Notes: generated by a model not told the origin, from the letters alone. Positions 33,363 to 41,584 are shown, numbered from the stretch's first letter. The stretch is DNA of 64,000 nucleotides from Arthrobacter pullicola (GCF_014836875.1 NZ_JACSQC010000001.1:310001-374000); one strand, 5' to 3'. A program made the numbers and translations.

Positions 33363-33982
33363 CCGCGCACACGGACACCGCACTGGACGCCGGGCTGGAA
33401 GCTGCCTTGGCCGCCGGTGAAGACGAAGCCCTGGCCCGGCTGCAGGCCCGGCTCGCGGCCGAAGCTGAACAGCAGGACCTGCTGGACGTCGCCTACACCG
33501 TGATCGGCTCACCCGTCGGCGACCTGCTGCTTGCCGCGACCCCGGCCGGACTGGTCCGGGTGGGGTTTGGCGTTGAAGGCCACGACGCCGTCCTGGAGCA
33601 GCTCGCCGCCCGGATCAGTCCACGCATCCTCGCCGCTCCGGAGCGCCTGGCCGAGCCGGTCCGCCAGCTGCAAGAGTATTTCGCGGGCACCCGGCAGCAG
33701 TTCGATCTGCCGCTGGATTTCCGCCTGGCCACCGGCTTCCGCCGCACCGTCGTCGAGCACCTCTCCGACATCGGCTACGGCGCCACCGCCAGCTACGCGG
33801 CCCTCGCTGCCCTGGCCGGGAACCCCGGCGCGGTCCGCGCCGCCGGTACAGCCTGCGCCCGGAATCCACTGCCCGTGGTGGTTCCCTGCCACCGGGTGGT
33901 GCGCTCGGACGGCAAAATCGGCAACTACCTCGGCGGCAGCGACGCCAAGCGCACCCTGCTGCAGATGGAAGCCGCCGCATGA
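33359..33982 (+). CDS. ogt: Methylated-DNA-[protein]-cysteine S-methyltransferase with N-terminal extension
   Basis: 207 aa from the ATG overlapping the sigma-factor stop. The methyl-acceptor motif is LPVVVPCHRVV (C177), with GYGATASYAALAALAGNPGAVRAAGTA before it and GGSDAKRTLL after it. It transfers O6-alkyl groups from guanine to itself irreversibly. Compared with ordinary Ogt, which begins at about YTVIGSPVG, there are 45 extra residues (ALDAGLEAALAAGEDEALAR and on) predicted as one or two amphipathic helices without Cys or His. No AdaA zinc domain is present. The extension sits where an anti-sigma factor would be encoded. Confidence 0.92.
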   Translation: MTAHTDTALDAGLEAALAAGEDEALARLQARLAAEAEQQDLLDVAYTVIGSPVGDLLLAATPAGLVRVGFGVEGHDAVLEQLAARISPRILAAPERLAEPVRQLQEYFAGTRQQFDLPLDFRLATGFRRTVVEHLSDIGYGATASYAALAALAGNPGAVRAAGTACARNPLPVVVPCHRVVRSDGKIGNYLGGSDAKRTLLQMEAAA

Positions 33983-34665
33983 CCGGGCAGCTTTTCCCGC
34001 GGGAACGTTCCGCTCCGTCCGCCGGTGCCGTCCATGTTCCCGGCTGGCTGGATACCGCCCAGCAGCGCAGCATCGTGGAGGCCTGCCGGGCCTGGGCGAT
34101 CGGCCCGGTGCCGATGCGCTCCGCCGTCCTCCCCGGCGGACACAAAATGTCGGTCCAGACGGTCTGCCTGGGCTGGCACTGGCAGCCGTACAAATACACC
34201 CGCACAGCGGACGACGCCGGCGGCGGCCGGGTGGCCGAGGTTCCGGACTGGCTCATCCACCTGGGACGCGACGCGCTCCGCACCGCCTACTTCGCCGAGG
34301 GACAGGCTGGCTACGCTCCGGAGATCTTTGACCCGGAGGACTACACCCCGGACACGGCCCTGATCAACTACTACGCCGACGGTGCCCACATGGGCATGCA
34401 TCAGGACAAGGATGAGAAGTCCAGTGCCCCGGTGGTCTCCCTCAGCATCGGTGACAGCTGTATATTCCGTTTCGGGAATACACAGACCCGCACCAAGCCT
34501 TACACCGATCTGGAGCTGGTCTCCGGGGACCTGTTCGTGTTTGGCGGCCCGTCACGCTTCGCCTATCACGGCGTGCCCAAGACGTTGCCCGGCACGGCGG
34601 ACCCGGAAACCGGCCTGCCCCACGGGCGGATCAACATCACCCTCCGCATGACCGGGTTGGAATGA
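33979..34665 (+). CDS. alkB: AlkB-family 2-oxoglutarate/Fe(II) dioxygenase
   Basis: 228 aa. Iron ligands are the HxD pair in GMHQDKDE and the distal His in RFAYHGVPK; the 2-oxoglutarate arginines are in GRINITLRMT, and LINYYADGAHMG is the family strand. It oxidatively removes methyl groups from 1-methyladenine and 3-methylcytosine. The ATG overlaps the ogt stop and its own stop overlaps alkA. Confidence 0.92.
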   Translation: MTGQLFPRERSAPSAGAVHVPGWLDTAQQRSIVEACRAWAIGPVPMRSAVLPGGHKMSVQTVCLGWHWQPYKYTRTADDAGGGRVAEVPDWLIHLGRDALRTAYFAEGQAGYAPEIFDPEDYTPDTALINYYADGAHMGMHQDKDEKSSAPVVSLSIGDSCIFRFGNTQTRTKPYTDLELVSGDLFVFGGPSRFAYHGVPKTLPGTADPETGLPHGRINITLRMTGLE

Positions 34666-35600
34666 GCGGTCCGGAAGTAAGCGTCCCCCGAATCCCGGCG
34701 GCGCAGGCAGTGCAGAAGGCCGGCCGGACCCACCTGCTGGAAGCCGGCGGGCCGTTCCCCTGGCAACCCCTGGTCCGCAGCTTGGCCGCACACGCAGTTC
34801 CTGGACTTGAATCCGTGGAAGGCACCGCGGCAGGTGCCGCCTTGACCCGGCTGCTGCCGTCCCCGGACGGACCGGTGCTGGCCACGGTGGAGTTCGGTTC
34901 CGCGGAGGGAGTGACCGTGCGGTTTGACGGCGGTACCCCCTCGGGTGATGCCGCGTGCGTAGCCCTGCTTCGCCGCTGGCTGGACCTGGATGCAGACACG
35001 TCCGCGGTGGACGGCTTCCTGGCGGGCTGTCCGCGCCTGGCCCCGCTGGTGGCCCGGCACCCCGGCCTGCGGATTCCCGGAGCCGTGAATCCGTTCGAAA
35101 CCGCTGTGCTGACCGTGCTGGGCCAGCAGGTCTCCCTCGCCGCTGCCAGGACCTTCGGCGCCCGGCTGGTTTCCGCGTACGGCACCCCTGGTCCCGGGGG
35201 GTTCCGGCTCTTCCCCTCCGCATCAGCCTTGGCGGAGGTTCCCGCCGGAGAGCTGCAGACCGCCGTCCGGATCACGGGAGCCAGGTCCCGGACCATCCAG
35301 GCCCTGGCTGCTGCCGCCGCTGGCGGACTCGACGTGGGGAGCGGTCCGCGGGCGGCGCTGCTGGCGCTGCCGGGCATCGGCCCTTGGACCGCGGACTACC
35401 TGGCTGTCCGGGCCGGCGGGGACAGGGATGCGTTTGTTCCCGGCGACCTGATCCTGCGGCGCGCCCTCGGCGTCGCCACGGCGCGGGAAGCGGAAGACCT
35501 GGCTGAACCATGGAGGCCCTGGCGCGCCTATGCCCTCTTCCATCTCTGGACGGACCACGCGTACGACGGCGCTCCGCTGCCCGCGCAGGCCGGCGCCTAG
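34662..35600 (+). CDS. alkA: AlkA-type DNA-3-methyladenine glycosylase
   Basis: 312 aa. An AlkA N-terminal beta domain (GPFPWQPLVRSLAAHAVPGLESV) precedes the helix-hairpin-helix module: NPFETAVLTVLGQQVSLAAA, then LLALPGIGPWTADYLAVRAGGDRDAFVPGDLILRRAL, where the Asp of PGDL is the catalytic residue. It excises alkylated purines. Last gene of the sigma-ogt-alkB-alkA unit. Its TAG shares the CTAG with the stop of the convergent DUF1304 gene. Confidence 0.9.
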   Translation: MSGPEVSVPRIPAAQAVQKAGRTHLLEAGGPFPWQPLVRSLAAHAVPGLESVEGTAAGAALTRLLPSPDGPVLATVEFGSAEGVTVRFDGGTPSGDAACVALLRRWLDLDADTSAVDGFLAGCPRLAPLVARHPGLRIPGAVNPFETAVLTVLGQQVSLAAARTFGARLVSAYGTPGPGGFRLFPSASALAEVPAGELQTAVRITGARSRTIQALAAAAAGGLDVGSGPRAALLALPGIGPWTADYLAVRAGGDRDAFVPGDLILRRALGVATAREAEDLAEPWRPWRAYALFHLWTDHAYDGAPLPAQAGA

Positions 35601-35980
35601 GACCCCAGCAAGGTCAGTAACAGGGCGAGCAGGGCGGGGATCCCGCGGATCAGGGCGATCCGGCCCAGGGGCCATTTCCCGGCCAGCAGCACCACCGCCG
35701 CCAGAGCCATGCAGGCAGTGGAAAAGCTCATGAGGGTCAGTCCCGCCACCGGATTGCTCACGCCGAGCAGCAGCACGCCCAGGACGGCACCCACGCCAAG
35801 GAATAAATTGTAGAAACCCTGGGTGTAGGCCAGCGGCTGCGTTGCCTCGGCGTCCTGCGGCGACGTGATTCCATACGCGTCCATGGTTTCGGGAGCAGTC
35901 CAGCGCAGTGACTCGAGCACAAAGAAGTAAAAGTGGACGGCGGCGGCAACCAAAGTGAACACGGCGGCGGCAATCAGCAC
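35597..35980 (-). CDS. DUF1304-family small membrane protein
   Basis: 127 aa using GTG at 35980, which follows GAGGGGG by five bases; an upstream start at 36028 adds a 16-residue tail without ribosome site. Four helices: VLIAAAVFTLVAAAVHFYFF, GFYNLFLGVGAVLGVLLLGV, LMSFSTACMALAAVVLLAG and IRGIPALLALLLTLLG. Conserved W-T-P-E-T-M near residue 35 and the GFYN phrase match DUF1304. The function is unknown. Confidence 0.83.
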   Translation of the reverse strand: MLIAAAVFTLVAAAVHFYFFVLESLRWTAPETMDAYGITSPQDAEATQPLAYTQGFYNLFLGVGAVLGVLLLGVSNPVAGLTLMSFSTACMALAAVVLLAGKWPLGRIALIRGIPALLALLLTLLGS

Positions 35981-36159
35981 TGCAACCCCCTCGGGGCTGG
36001 GACCCTGGCGGACCGGGCAGTGCCGCATGCGTTCTGCAGCTGTGGTCCGCGGTGCGGATCATCCTCCCACCCTGGAACCGGAGAGCCAAGGGCGGTGGAC
36101 GCTCCCAGTTGGCGGTGAAGACTAATCGGCGGCTAGCCTTGAAGTTGCGAAGGGGAAGC

Positions 36160-36178
36160 GCTGTGCACAATGCACAGC
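36160..36178. promoter_or_regulatory. Perfect palindrome upstream of pstS
   Basis: GCTGTGCA-CAA-TGCACAGC, 8-bp arms and a 3-base centre, 43 bp before the pstS start. Its symmetry suits a dimeric repressor or activator site. No regulator gene is adjacent. It does not resemble a direct-repeat PHO box that I know. Confidence 0.45.
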
Positions 36179-36221
36179 CACCCGGACGCCCGATGCCATT
36201 TCCCCAAAGGAGCCCACCAAC

Positions 36222-37337
36222 GTGCGCACTTCCCGTCCGCTTCGTACCCTGGCAGCCGCAGCCGCCGCAGTGCTTGCGCTCTCAGCCTGCGGCTCCGACT
36301 ATCCATTGGGTGAGGAACAGCGTGAGGCAGCGGAAAACAGCACATCCACTCTTTCCGGAATTATCTCCGGCTCCGGTTCGACGGCGCAGGGCCCGGCCAT
36401 GGATGCATGGATCGGCGGTTTCCGCGTACTGCACCCCAAGGTGCAGGTGCAGTACTCCCCGGACGGCTCGGGCGCCGGGCGCAACGCGCTGCTGGCCGGT
36501 GCCGTGAACTTCGCCGGCTCGGACGCATACCTGCAGGACGAGGAACTTGGTGAGGCACGTGAGACCTGCGGCCCCGACGGCGCGCTGGATATTCCTGCCT
36601 ACATTTCCCCCATTGCCGTGGCCTTCAACCTGCCGGGCATCGATTCGCTGAACATGGACGCCGCAACCATTGCCAAGTTGTTCCGCGGCGAGATCGAATT
36701 CTGGAATGATCCCGTCATCGCCGCCCAGAACCCGGGTGTGGAGCTGCCGCAGACGCGGATCACCGCCGTCAGCCGCGCGGATGATTCCGGCACCACCGAG
36801 AACTTCACTGAATACCTGCACGAGGCCGCCCCGGAGGAATGGCCCAATGATCCCTCCGGATCCTGGCCCGGCGGACTGGGCGGCGAAAATGCGCAGGGCA
36901 GCGCCGGTGTGATCAGCACCGTGACCCGGACAGAAGGTGCCGTTGCCTACTCGGACGACTCGGTCGTCGACGATTCCCTGGGAACGGTCAATCTCAAGGT
37001 TGGCGAAGAGTACGTGCCGATCAGCGCGGAAGCAGCCTCGATCGCCGTCGAGCAGGCTACCCGGGTCCAAGGCCGTGGCGAACATGACATTGCGCTGCAT
37101 CTGGACCGCACCACCACCGCGCCCGGAGCCTACCCGCTGGTGCTGATCTCCTATCAGATCTTCTGCAGCAGCTATGAAGATGCTGACACCGCTGAGCTGG
37201 TGAAGACGTTCGGGCAGTACGTGGTGAGTGAGGAAGGCCAGCAGGCCTCCGCCGAAGCCGCCAAGAGTGCACCGATTCCGGACAGCCTGGCCGTGCAGGC
37301 GCGCGCCGCCATCGAGAGCATCACCGTTCGCCCGTAG
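36222..37337 (+). CDS. pstS: Phosphate ABC transporter substrate-binding lipoprotein PstS
   Basis: 371 aa, GTG start with AAAGGAG 11 bases upstream. Lipobox LALSAC gives the mature cysteine near residue 23. The mature protein has the phosphate loop GSGSTAQGPAM, PDGSGAGRNALLAGAVNFAGSD and SRADDSGTTENFTEYL, characteristic PstS ligand loops. It binds phosphate at the cell surface. pstC, pstA and pstB do not follow, so the rest of the transporter must be elsewhere or this is an extra copy. Confidence 0.88.
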   Translation: MRTSRPLRTLAAAAAAVLALSACGSDYPLGEEQREAAENSTSTLSGIISGSGSTAQGPAMDAWIGGFRVLHPKVQVQYSPDGSGAGRNALLAGAVNFAGSDAYLQDEELGEARETCGPDGALDIPAYISPIAVAFNLPGIDSLNMDAATIAKLFRGEIEFWNDPVIAAQNPGVELPQTRITAVSRADDSGTTENFTEYLHEAAPEEWPNDPSGSWPGGLGGENAQGSAGVISTVTRTEGAVAYSDDSVVDDSLGTVNLKVGEEYVPISAEAASIAVEQATRVQGRGEHDIALHLDRTTTAPGAYPLVLISYQIFCSSYEDADTAELVKTFGQYVVSEEGQQASAEAAKSAPIPDSLAVQARAAIESITVRP

Positions 37338-37381
37338 GCCGAACCCCGCCTGTCCGGCACCGTCTTCAGTGCCCCCCTTGC

Positions 37382-37394
37382 GCCCCTGAGGGGC
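37382..37394 (+). terminator. Short hairpin after pstS
   Basis: GCCCC-TGA-GGGGC, 5-bp arms with 3-base loop, 45 bp after the pstS stop. It may end the pstS transcript, though the stem is short and no T-run follows. Confidence 0.35.
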
Positions 37395-37435
37395 CGGTGG
37401 CACGGTGGACCTACCGCGAAGGAAAGGGGGCTGCC

Positions 37436-37636
37436 GTGCAACCCATCAGGATCGAACGGTGGTGGCCGTATCTAGATACCACGGCCAAGCAATGGCTTCG
37501 GGAGAACCTCCGCCACGACGGAATTCCGTCCAAAATCCAGGACCGGATAGCCGAGGCTGGTGGGCCGGTCATCGACCCCATCCTCGGCGTCGGGGATTGG
37601 GACTTTATCGAAACCCAGTCGGAGCTGGTGGATTAG
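37436..37636 (+). CDS. Small protein of unknown function, 66 aa
   Basis: GTG at 37436 lies five bases after AAGGGGG, a strong site. The product is acidic to neutral and Trp-rich (IERWWPYLDTTAKQWLRENL), continuing DGIPSKIQDRIAEAGGPV and ending GDWDFIETQSELVD. There is no signal or membrane segment. It looks like a genuine small soluble protein of a type seen as conserved hypothetical in actinobacteria, but I cannot name it. Confidence 0.6.
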   Translation: MQPIRIERWWPYLDTTAKQWLRENLRHDGIPSKIQDRIAEAGGPVIDPILGVGDWDFIETQSELVD

Positions 37637-37704
37637 CGGCCGCATTCCGCTGTGTTTGCTCGTTTGAGGACAGTTGCGCGCTCAGATAGCGGGTTACAGA
37701 CGTC

Positions 37705-39117
37705 CTACGGCTGCCGCTCGAGGACAGCCTGGTCCTCCGCAGCAGCTGCCACGCCGGCCCGGCGGGGCAGCGACGCGGCGGCGGCAAAGACGATCACCAG
37801 GGCGGCTCCCCAGACAACGGCCGCGATGCTGCCGCCCACAAGAAGCGGGAAGTTCCAGATCGAGAGCGCCAGGACCAGCAGCAGGCCAATCCCGCCGGTC
37901 ACTGCGGAGGCGGTGACCAGCACGGATGGCGACTGGCCGGCGGATTTTCTGGTTTTCGACCCAAAAGCCACGACTGCGAAGCTGGTCAGGGCCATCATAA
38001 CGATGACGCCGATTGCACCCGCTCCCGAGTACCAGGTGTAGATCTGAAGCACCGGATCCAGTTGTGCGGCGGCCGAAACAACCACAACCGCCGATGTCAC
38101 CGCGCTTACCCACAGCGATGCCCGGGAAGGGGCATGGTGCCGGCGGTGCACCTGGGCCAGGCTTCCGGGCAGCACGCCCCGCTGGCCGAGGGTAAACAGG
38201 TACCGGGTCACGATGTTGTGGAACGCCAGCATGCAGGCGAACATGCTCGTGACCACCAGCGCCTGGACGATGTCGGCCATGATCGGAGCAACTACCTGCC
38301 CAGCCAAGCCGATCACCACCTGGTCCGGGTTTTCGCTGGAGGCAGTAACCGCGTTGTCTTCACCGAGTCCGCTGATAACCAGCCAGGACGAAAGCGCGTA
38401 CAGAGCTCCGATCGAGAGAACGGCAATGTAGGTTGCGCGCGGAATGGTGCGCTCCGGATCGCGGGCTTCGTTGCGGAACACGGCAGTGGCCTCGAAGCCG
38501 AAGAATCCCAGGAACACGAAAAGCACGCCCAGCCCCGGTGCTCCCGACATAGCTTCCACCGGGCTAAACGGGGTGGAAGTCAGTTCCCGTCCGGAAAAGA
38601 GCACGCCAAGATCAATAGCCAGTACGGCGACGACTTCCAGGACCAGGACAATACCGAGGACCTTCGCGGAAAGATTGATGTCGCGGTAACCAAGGAGTCC
38701 TACGATGATCAGCATTACGGCAGAGATCAACCACCATGGCAGCGCAATTCCGGTCCACAGATGGATCAGGTTGCCCGCCTGCACGCCGAGGTAACAGGTC
38801 ATGGAGACAGTCAGCAGCACATACGCGAACAGTGCTATTCCGGCGGTACCCAGGCCTGCCCGCCGGCCCAAGCCGCGGTCGACATAGGAGTAGAAGGCGC
38901 CTGCATCGGGCACATGGGGTGTCATCCAGGAGAATCCGACGGAGAAAAGCAGCAGAATCACCATTGCGGTGAGTGCCATGAGCGGAACCGCGATTGACCC
39001 CGAAACAGTAATGATGATGGGGAAATTTGCTGCGACTACGGTAATCGGTGCCGCGGCGGCGATGACCATCAAGACGATGCCAGGCACCCCGAGCCGGCGG
39101 TTCAGAGTGGTTTCCAA
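37705..39117 (-). CDS. APC-family amino acid permease
   Basis: 470 aa with twelve predicted helices. TTG at 39117 is preferred because GCAGGAAGTAAGGAC precedes it; GTG at 39153 has no such site. Helix 1 carries the APC signature GVPGIVLMVIAAAAPITVVA, then PDAGAFYSYVDRGLGRRAGL and FFGFEATAVFRNEARDPERTIPRATY, which are typical of the amino acid/polyamine superfamily. It imports or exchanges an amino acid or amine. Transcribed alone. Confidence 0.87.
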   Translation of the reverse strand: METTLNRRLGVPGIVLMVIAAAAPITVVAANFPIIITVSGSIAVPLMALTAMVILLLFSVGFSWMTPHVPDAGAFYSYVDRGLGRRAGLGTAGIALFAYVLLTVSMTCYLGVQAGNLIHLWTGIALPWWLISAVMLIIVGLLGYRDINLSAKVLGIVLVLEVVAVLAIDLGVLFSGRELTSTPFSPVEAMSGAPGLGVLFVFLGFFGFEATAVFRNEARDPERTIPRATYIAVLSIGALYALSSWLVISGLGEDNAVTASSENPDQVVIGLAGQVVAPIMADIVQALVVTSMFACMLAFHNIVTRYLFTLGQRGVLPGSLAQVHRRHHAPSRASLWVSAVTSAVVVVSAAAQLDPVLQIYTWYSGAGAIGVIVMMALTSFAVVAFGSKTRKSAGQSPSVLVTASAVTGGIGLLLVLALSIWNFPLLVGGSIAAVVWGAALVIVFAAAASLPRRAGVAAAAEDQAVLERQP

Positions 39118-39365
39118 AACTGTCCTTACTTCCTGCGGGGTGAATGGACGCACTTGTCAAGTGGAAGCGCACTCTTGCACCGCTGAATAGCCTTACTGGT
39201 GAGCAACAAAGAACCCATCAGTTCACCGCTGATAATAGTCAATGACGGATGCAGGCCCTTAATGCCTGTGTCATATCTCTTCGTTCGTGACTTCCTAATT
39301 CGGGGTGCTTTGCAGCCGCAGGCACGAGGGCGCTTCAGTGAGCCGGATCCGTTGGAGTTTTGGGC
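39118..39365. other. Intergenic stretch with no supported gene
   Basis: Upstream region of the APC permease gene, about 250 bp. A weak 63-codon GTG frame crosses it but lacks a ribosome site, has poor codon use and runs into the tRNA terminator, so I do not call it. No repeat stands out. Confidence 0.4.
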
Positions 39366-39406
39366 AAAAAAATGGTCCCGATCCGGCTAATGCCGGATCA
39401 GGACCA
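39366..39406 (-). terminator. Intrinsic terminator of the tRNA-fMet gene
   Basis: On the minus strand TGGTCC-T-GATCCGGCA loops back to GCCGGATC-G-GGACCA and is followed directly by a run of seven T (39372-39366). This is a classic rho-independent terminator ten bases beyond the tRNA 3' end. Confidence 0.88.
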
Positions 39407-39415
39407 CTTTCATAC

Positions 39416-39492
39416 TGGTTGCGGGGGCAAGATTTGAACTTGCGACCTCTGGGTTATGAGCCCAGCGAGCTACCGAACTGCTCCACCCCGCG
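39416..39492 (-). tRNA. Initiator tRNA-Met (CAT)
   Basis: The minus strand folds as a full cloverleaf. Acceptor stem GCGGGG/CCCCGC has an unpaired C1-A72, and the anticodon stem CTGGG/CCCAG has three G-C pairs around loop CTCATAA; both are initiator hallmarks. The D arm has AGCAGTTCGGTAGCT and the T arm GTTCAAATC. CCA is encoded (39418-39416). It is flanked by a promoter and a terminator and stands alone. Confidence 0.95.
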
Positions 39493-39503
39493 TCGTATTT
39501 AGA

Positions 39504-39533
39504 ACTCTACAGTACCCTTGCCGGAGCTGCTAA
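39504..39533 (-). promoter_or_regulatory. Predicted promoter of tRNA-fMet
   Basis: On the minus strand TTAGCA (39533-39528) and TAGAGT (39509-39504) are 18 bp apart, ending 12 bp before the tRNA 5' end, a fitting distance for a start just ahead of the mature RNA. Confidence 0.45.
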
Positions 39534-39605
39534 TCACGTGGTTCCCGTCACCTTTTTCGACGGTGCCGGCATTGGCCGCGTCCGGGAGATACCCGCGGGG
39601 TTGGC

Positions 39606-39611
39606 TATAAT
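39606..39611 (+). promoter_or_regulatory. TATAAT -10 element upstream of the cation antiporter
   Basis: A perfect TATAAT in GGCTATAATTGG, 135 bp before the antiporter start. No good -35 is at 16-19 bp. If used, the leader would be about 130 bases and include two similar hairpins. Confidence 0.4.
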
Positions 39612-39685
39612 TGGAAGCAGCCACGGGCTGTCCGGCCGCCACACCGGATACCGGTACCACTGGACAGCAGCCGCGAACTTGATGG

Positions 39686-39729
39686 GCGGGACGACCCGCT
39701 CATTTCCTTTGATACGGGGACGACCCCGT
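39686..39729 (+). other. Twin leader hairpins with identical ACGA loops before the antiporter gene
   Basis: Hairpin 1 is GCGGG-ACGA-CCCGC (39686-39699) and hairpin 2 is ACGGGG-ACGA-CCCCGT (39714-39729), spaced 14 bases. Both display the same GGGACGACCC top. The second ends five bases before the ribosome site AGGA (39734-39737). Such repeated stem-loops suit a protein or RNA ligand controlling translation of the downstream gene. I know no named motif matching it. Confidence 0.4.
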
Positions 39730-39745
39730 TGAACAGGACGCTGCT

Positions 39746-40909
39746 GTGAGCCACGCTCATCCCCGCTCCATCATCACCCCCGCCGCCCTCCTGCGCATTG
39801 TGCTTGGCTGGGGCACGTTCCTTGGCCTGATGATCGCCGGACCCCTGCTCGAACCGCCCGTTGCGGTCCCGGTGCTCATCATCGCCCTCGTCATCATTGT
39901 CGGTGTCATCCTGGTCTGCGCCTTCGGCGTCGTCCACGAGGCCGAGCACCTGGCCCGCCGCCTTGGCGACCCCTACGGTTCGCTGATCCTGACACTGTCG
40001 ATCGTGATGATCGAGGTCATCCTGATCGCGGCCGTGATGCTGGGCCCGGGTGAGCATGCCACCATTGCCCGCGACTCGGTGATGGCCGTGTCCATGATCA
40101 TCCTCAACGCCGTCATCGGCCTGTCCCTGCTTGTGGGAGGTCTCAGGCATGGCGGGATGCGGCACAACCGCACCGGCACCTCGGCCTACCTTTCCCTGCT
40201 GGTTGTTTTGTCCTCGCTGGCTCTGGCCCTGCCGGCGCTCATCGGCAACGACGGGTCCTACACCCCGGGGCAGGCGGTTCCGATCATCATCCTGACCCTT
40301 GCCCTCTATGTGTTCTTCCTGGTCCGGCAAATGGGCCGGCAGGCAGATGACTTCCGGGAAGTCACCAGGATCCCGGATCAGGCCGGGGCGGCCTGTGAAA
40401 CGGGCTCGGCTGACGGCAGTGCCCGCCCTGGAGTCATGCTGGTCATCGCCGGGCACCGGACCGAACTCCTGCTGCGCGTTGGGGTGCTGGTGGTGACCGT
40501 CCTGCCGATCGTGCTGCTTTCGCACGACATGGCCGCACTGCTGGATGACGGATTGGGACGGGTTGGCGCGCCGGCAGCGCTGGCCGGAATCCTGATCGCG
40601 ATGATTGTGTTCCTGCCCGAATCGATCACGTCCGTCCGGGCCGCGCTGAAGGGGGAAGTCCAGCGGGTCAGCAACCTGTGCCACGGCGCCCTCGTCTCAA
40701 CGGTCGGCCTGACCATTCCGGCGGTCCTGATCATCGGCGCCCTGACCGGCCAGACCGTAGTGCTTGGCGAATCACCCGCCAACCTGCTGCTGCTGGGCGT
40801 GAGCCTGCTGCTGTCCGTCACCACCTTCGCAGCGAAGAGGACCACGGCCATGCACGGGGCCGCCCACCTGGCGGTGTTCGGCGTCTACGCTTTGGTGGTT
40901 TTCGCCTAG
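39746..40909 (+). CDS. Calcium/proton antiporter (CaCA family, ChaA-like)
   Basis: 387 aa, GTG start after CAGGACGCTGCT. Eleven or so helices. The two alpha repeats are visible as HEAEHLARRLGDPYGSLILTLSIVMIEVILI and ALAGILIAMIVFLPESITSVRAALKGEVQRVSN, each with the conserved acidic residue used for Ca2+ binding. A His-rich start (SHAHPRS) is cytosolic. It exports Ca2+, possibly also Na+ or K+, in exchange for H+. Confidence 0.88.
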   Translation: MSHAHPRSIITPAALLRIVLGWGTFLGLMIAGPLLEPPVAVPVLIIALVIIVGVILVCAFGVVHEAEHLARRLGDPYGSLILTLSIVMIEVILIAAVMLGPGEHATIARDSVMAVSMIILNAVIGLSLLVGGLRHGGMRHNRTGTSAYLSLLVVLSSLALALPALIGNDGSYTPGQAVPIIILTLALYVFFLVRQMGRQADDFREVTRIPDQAGAACETGSADGSARPGVMLVIAGHRTELLLRVGVLVVTVLPIVLLSHDMAALLDDGLGRVGAPAALAGILIAMIVFLPESITSVRAALKGEVQRVSNLCHGALVSTVGLTIPAVLIIGALTGQTVVLGESPANLLLLGVSLLLSVTTFAAKRTTAMHGAAHLAVFGVYALVVFA

Positions 40910-40949
40910 CCGGGAGCGGGGCGCCAACGCCGCCCTCCCCGGGCCAGCC

Positions 40950-41519
40950 TCACTGCCCGTCGGTCAGGACTCCCAGGAAATCCTCGTCGACCCTGCGCAG
41001 CTGCGGCAGCGCAGGGCGCAGGGTCGCCTCCGGAGCGGTCAGCTGCCAGTCTTCGTCGACGTCGTCGTCAGTGATCACGGCCTCCACATGGCTTTGGAGC
41101 ACGGCCATGTGGAGACCGTGCAGGACGGTGATCAGCTGCTGGGCGCCCTTGTTTCCGCCGCGGGTCCCGTAGGTAAAGACGCTCGCCGGCTTGTCCCGCC
41201 ACTCCACATATAAGTAGTCCAGGGCGTTCTTCAGCACGGCCGGGTAGCCCCAGTTGTACTGGGGGAAGACAAACAGGAACCCGTTGAAGTCCGAGACCCG
41301 GCGGCTCCATTGCCGGGTGTGCTCGTGCCGGTAGTCCTGCAGCGCGGCTTTGAGCGGTTCATCGAGCAGCGGCAGGTCCACCTCCGCCAGGTCCAGCAGC
41401 TCGTAGTGAAGCGGGCTGCCTGCCTGCAGTTCGGCCTGCGCCCAGGCGGCCACCACGGGGCAGATCCGGGCGGGGCGGGTGCTGCCCACAACGACGGCGA
41501 TTCGATGGGGGATCGGCAT
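40950..41519 (-). CDS. NADPH-dependent FMN reductase family protein
   Basis: 189 aa flavodoxin-like fold. FMN phosphate loop VVVGSTRPARICP at residues 9-21, FPQYNWGYPAVLKNALDYLYVEW in the middle and TYGTRGGNKGAQQL after it are family blocks. It probably reduces quinones, azo dyes or FMN using NADPH. It is followed on the minus strand, after a 65-bp interval upstream, by a TetR regulator that may share its promoter region. Confidence 0.87.
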   Translation of the reverse strand: MPIPHRIAVVVGSTRPARICPVVAAWAQAELQAGSPLHYELLDLAEVDLPLLDEPLKAALQDYRHEHTRQWSRRVSDFNGFLFVFPQYNWGYPAVLKNALDYLYVEWRDKPASVFTYGTRGGNKGAQQLITVLHGLHMAVLQSHVEAVITDDDVDEDWQLTAPEATLRPALPQLRRVDEDFLGVLTDGQ

Positions 41520-41584
41520 GGGTCACCTCCCGGGTGGCGTTCAGAATCCCAGGACCTAAATTTTCCACCACCACGGCAGCAGGG

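Noticed and set aside
39199-39390. 63-codon GTG frame near the tRNA
   Set aside because: No ribosome site and it runs into the tRNA terminator.
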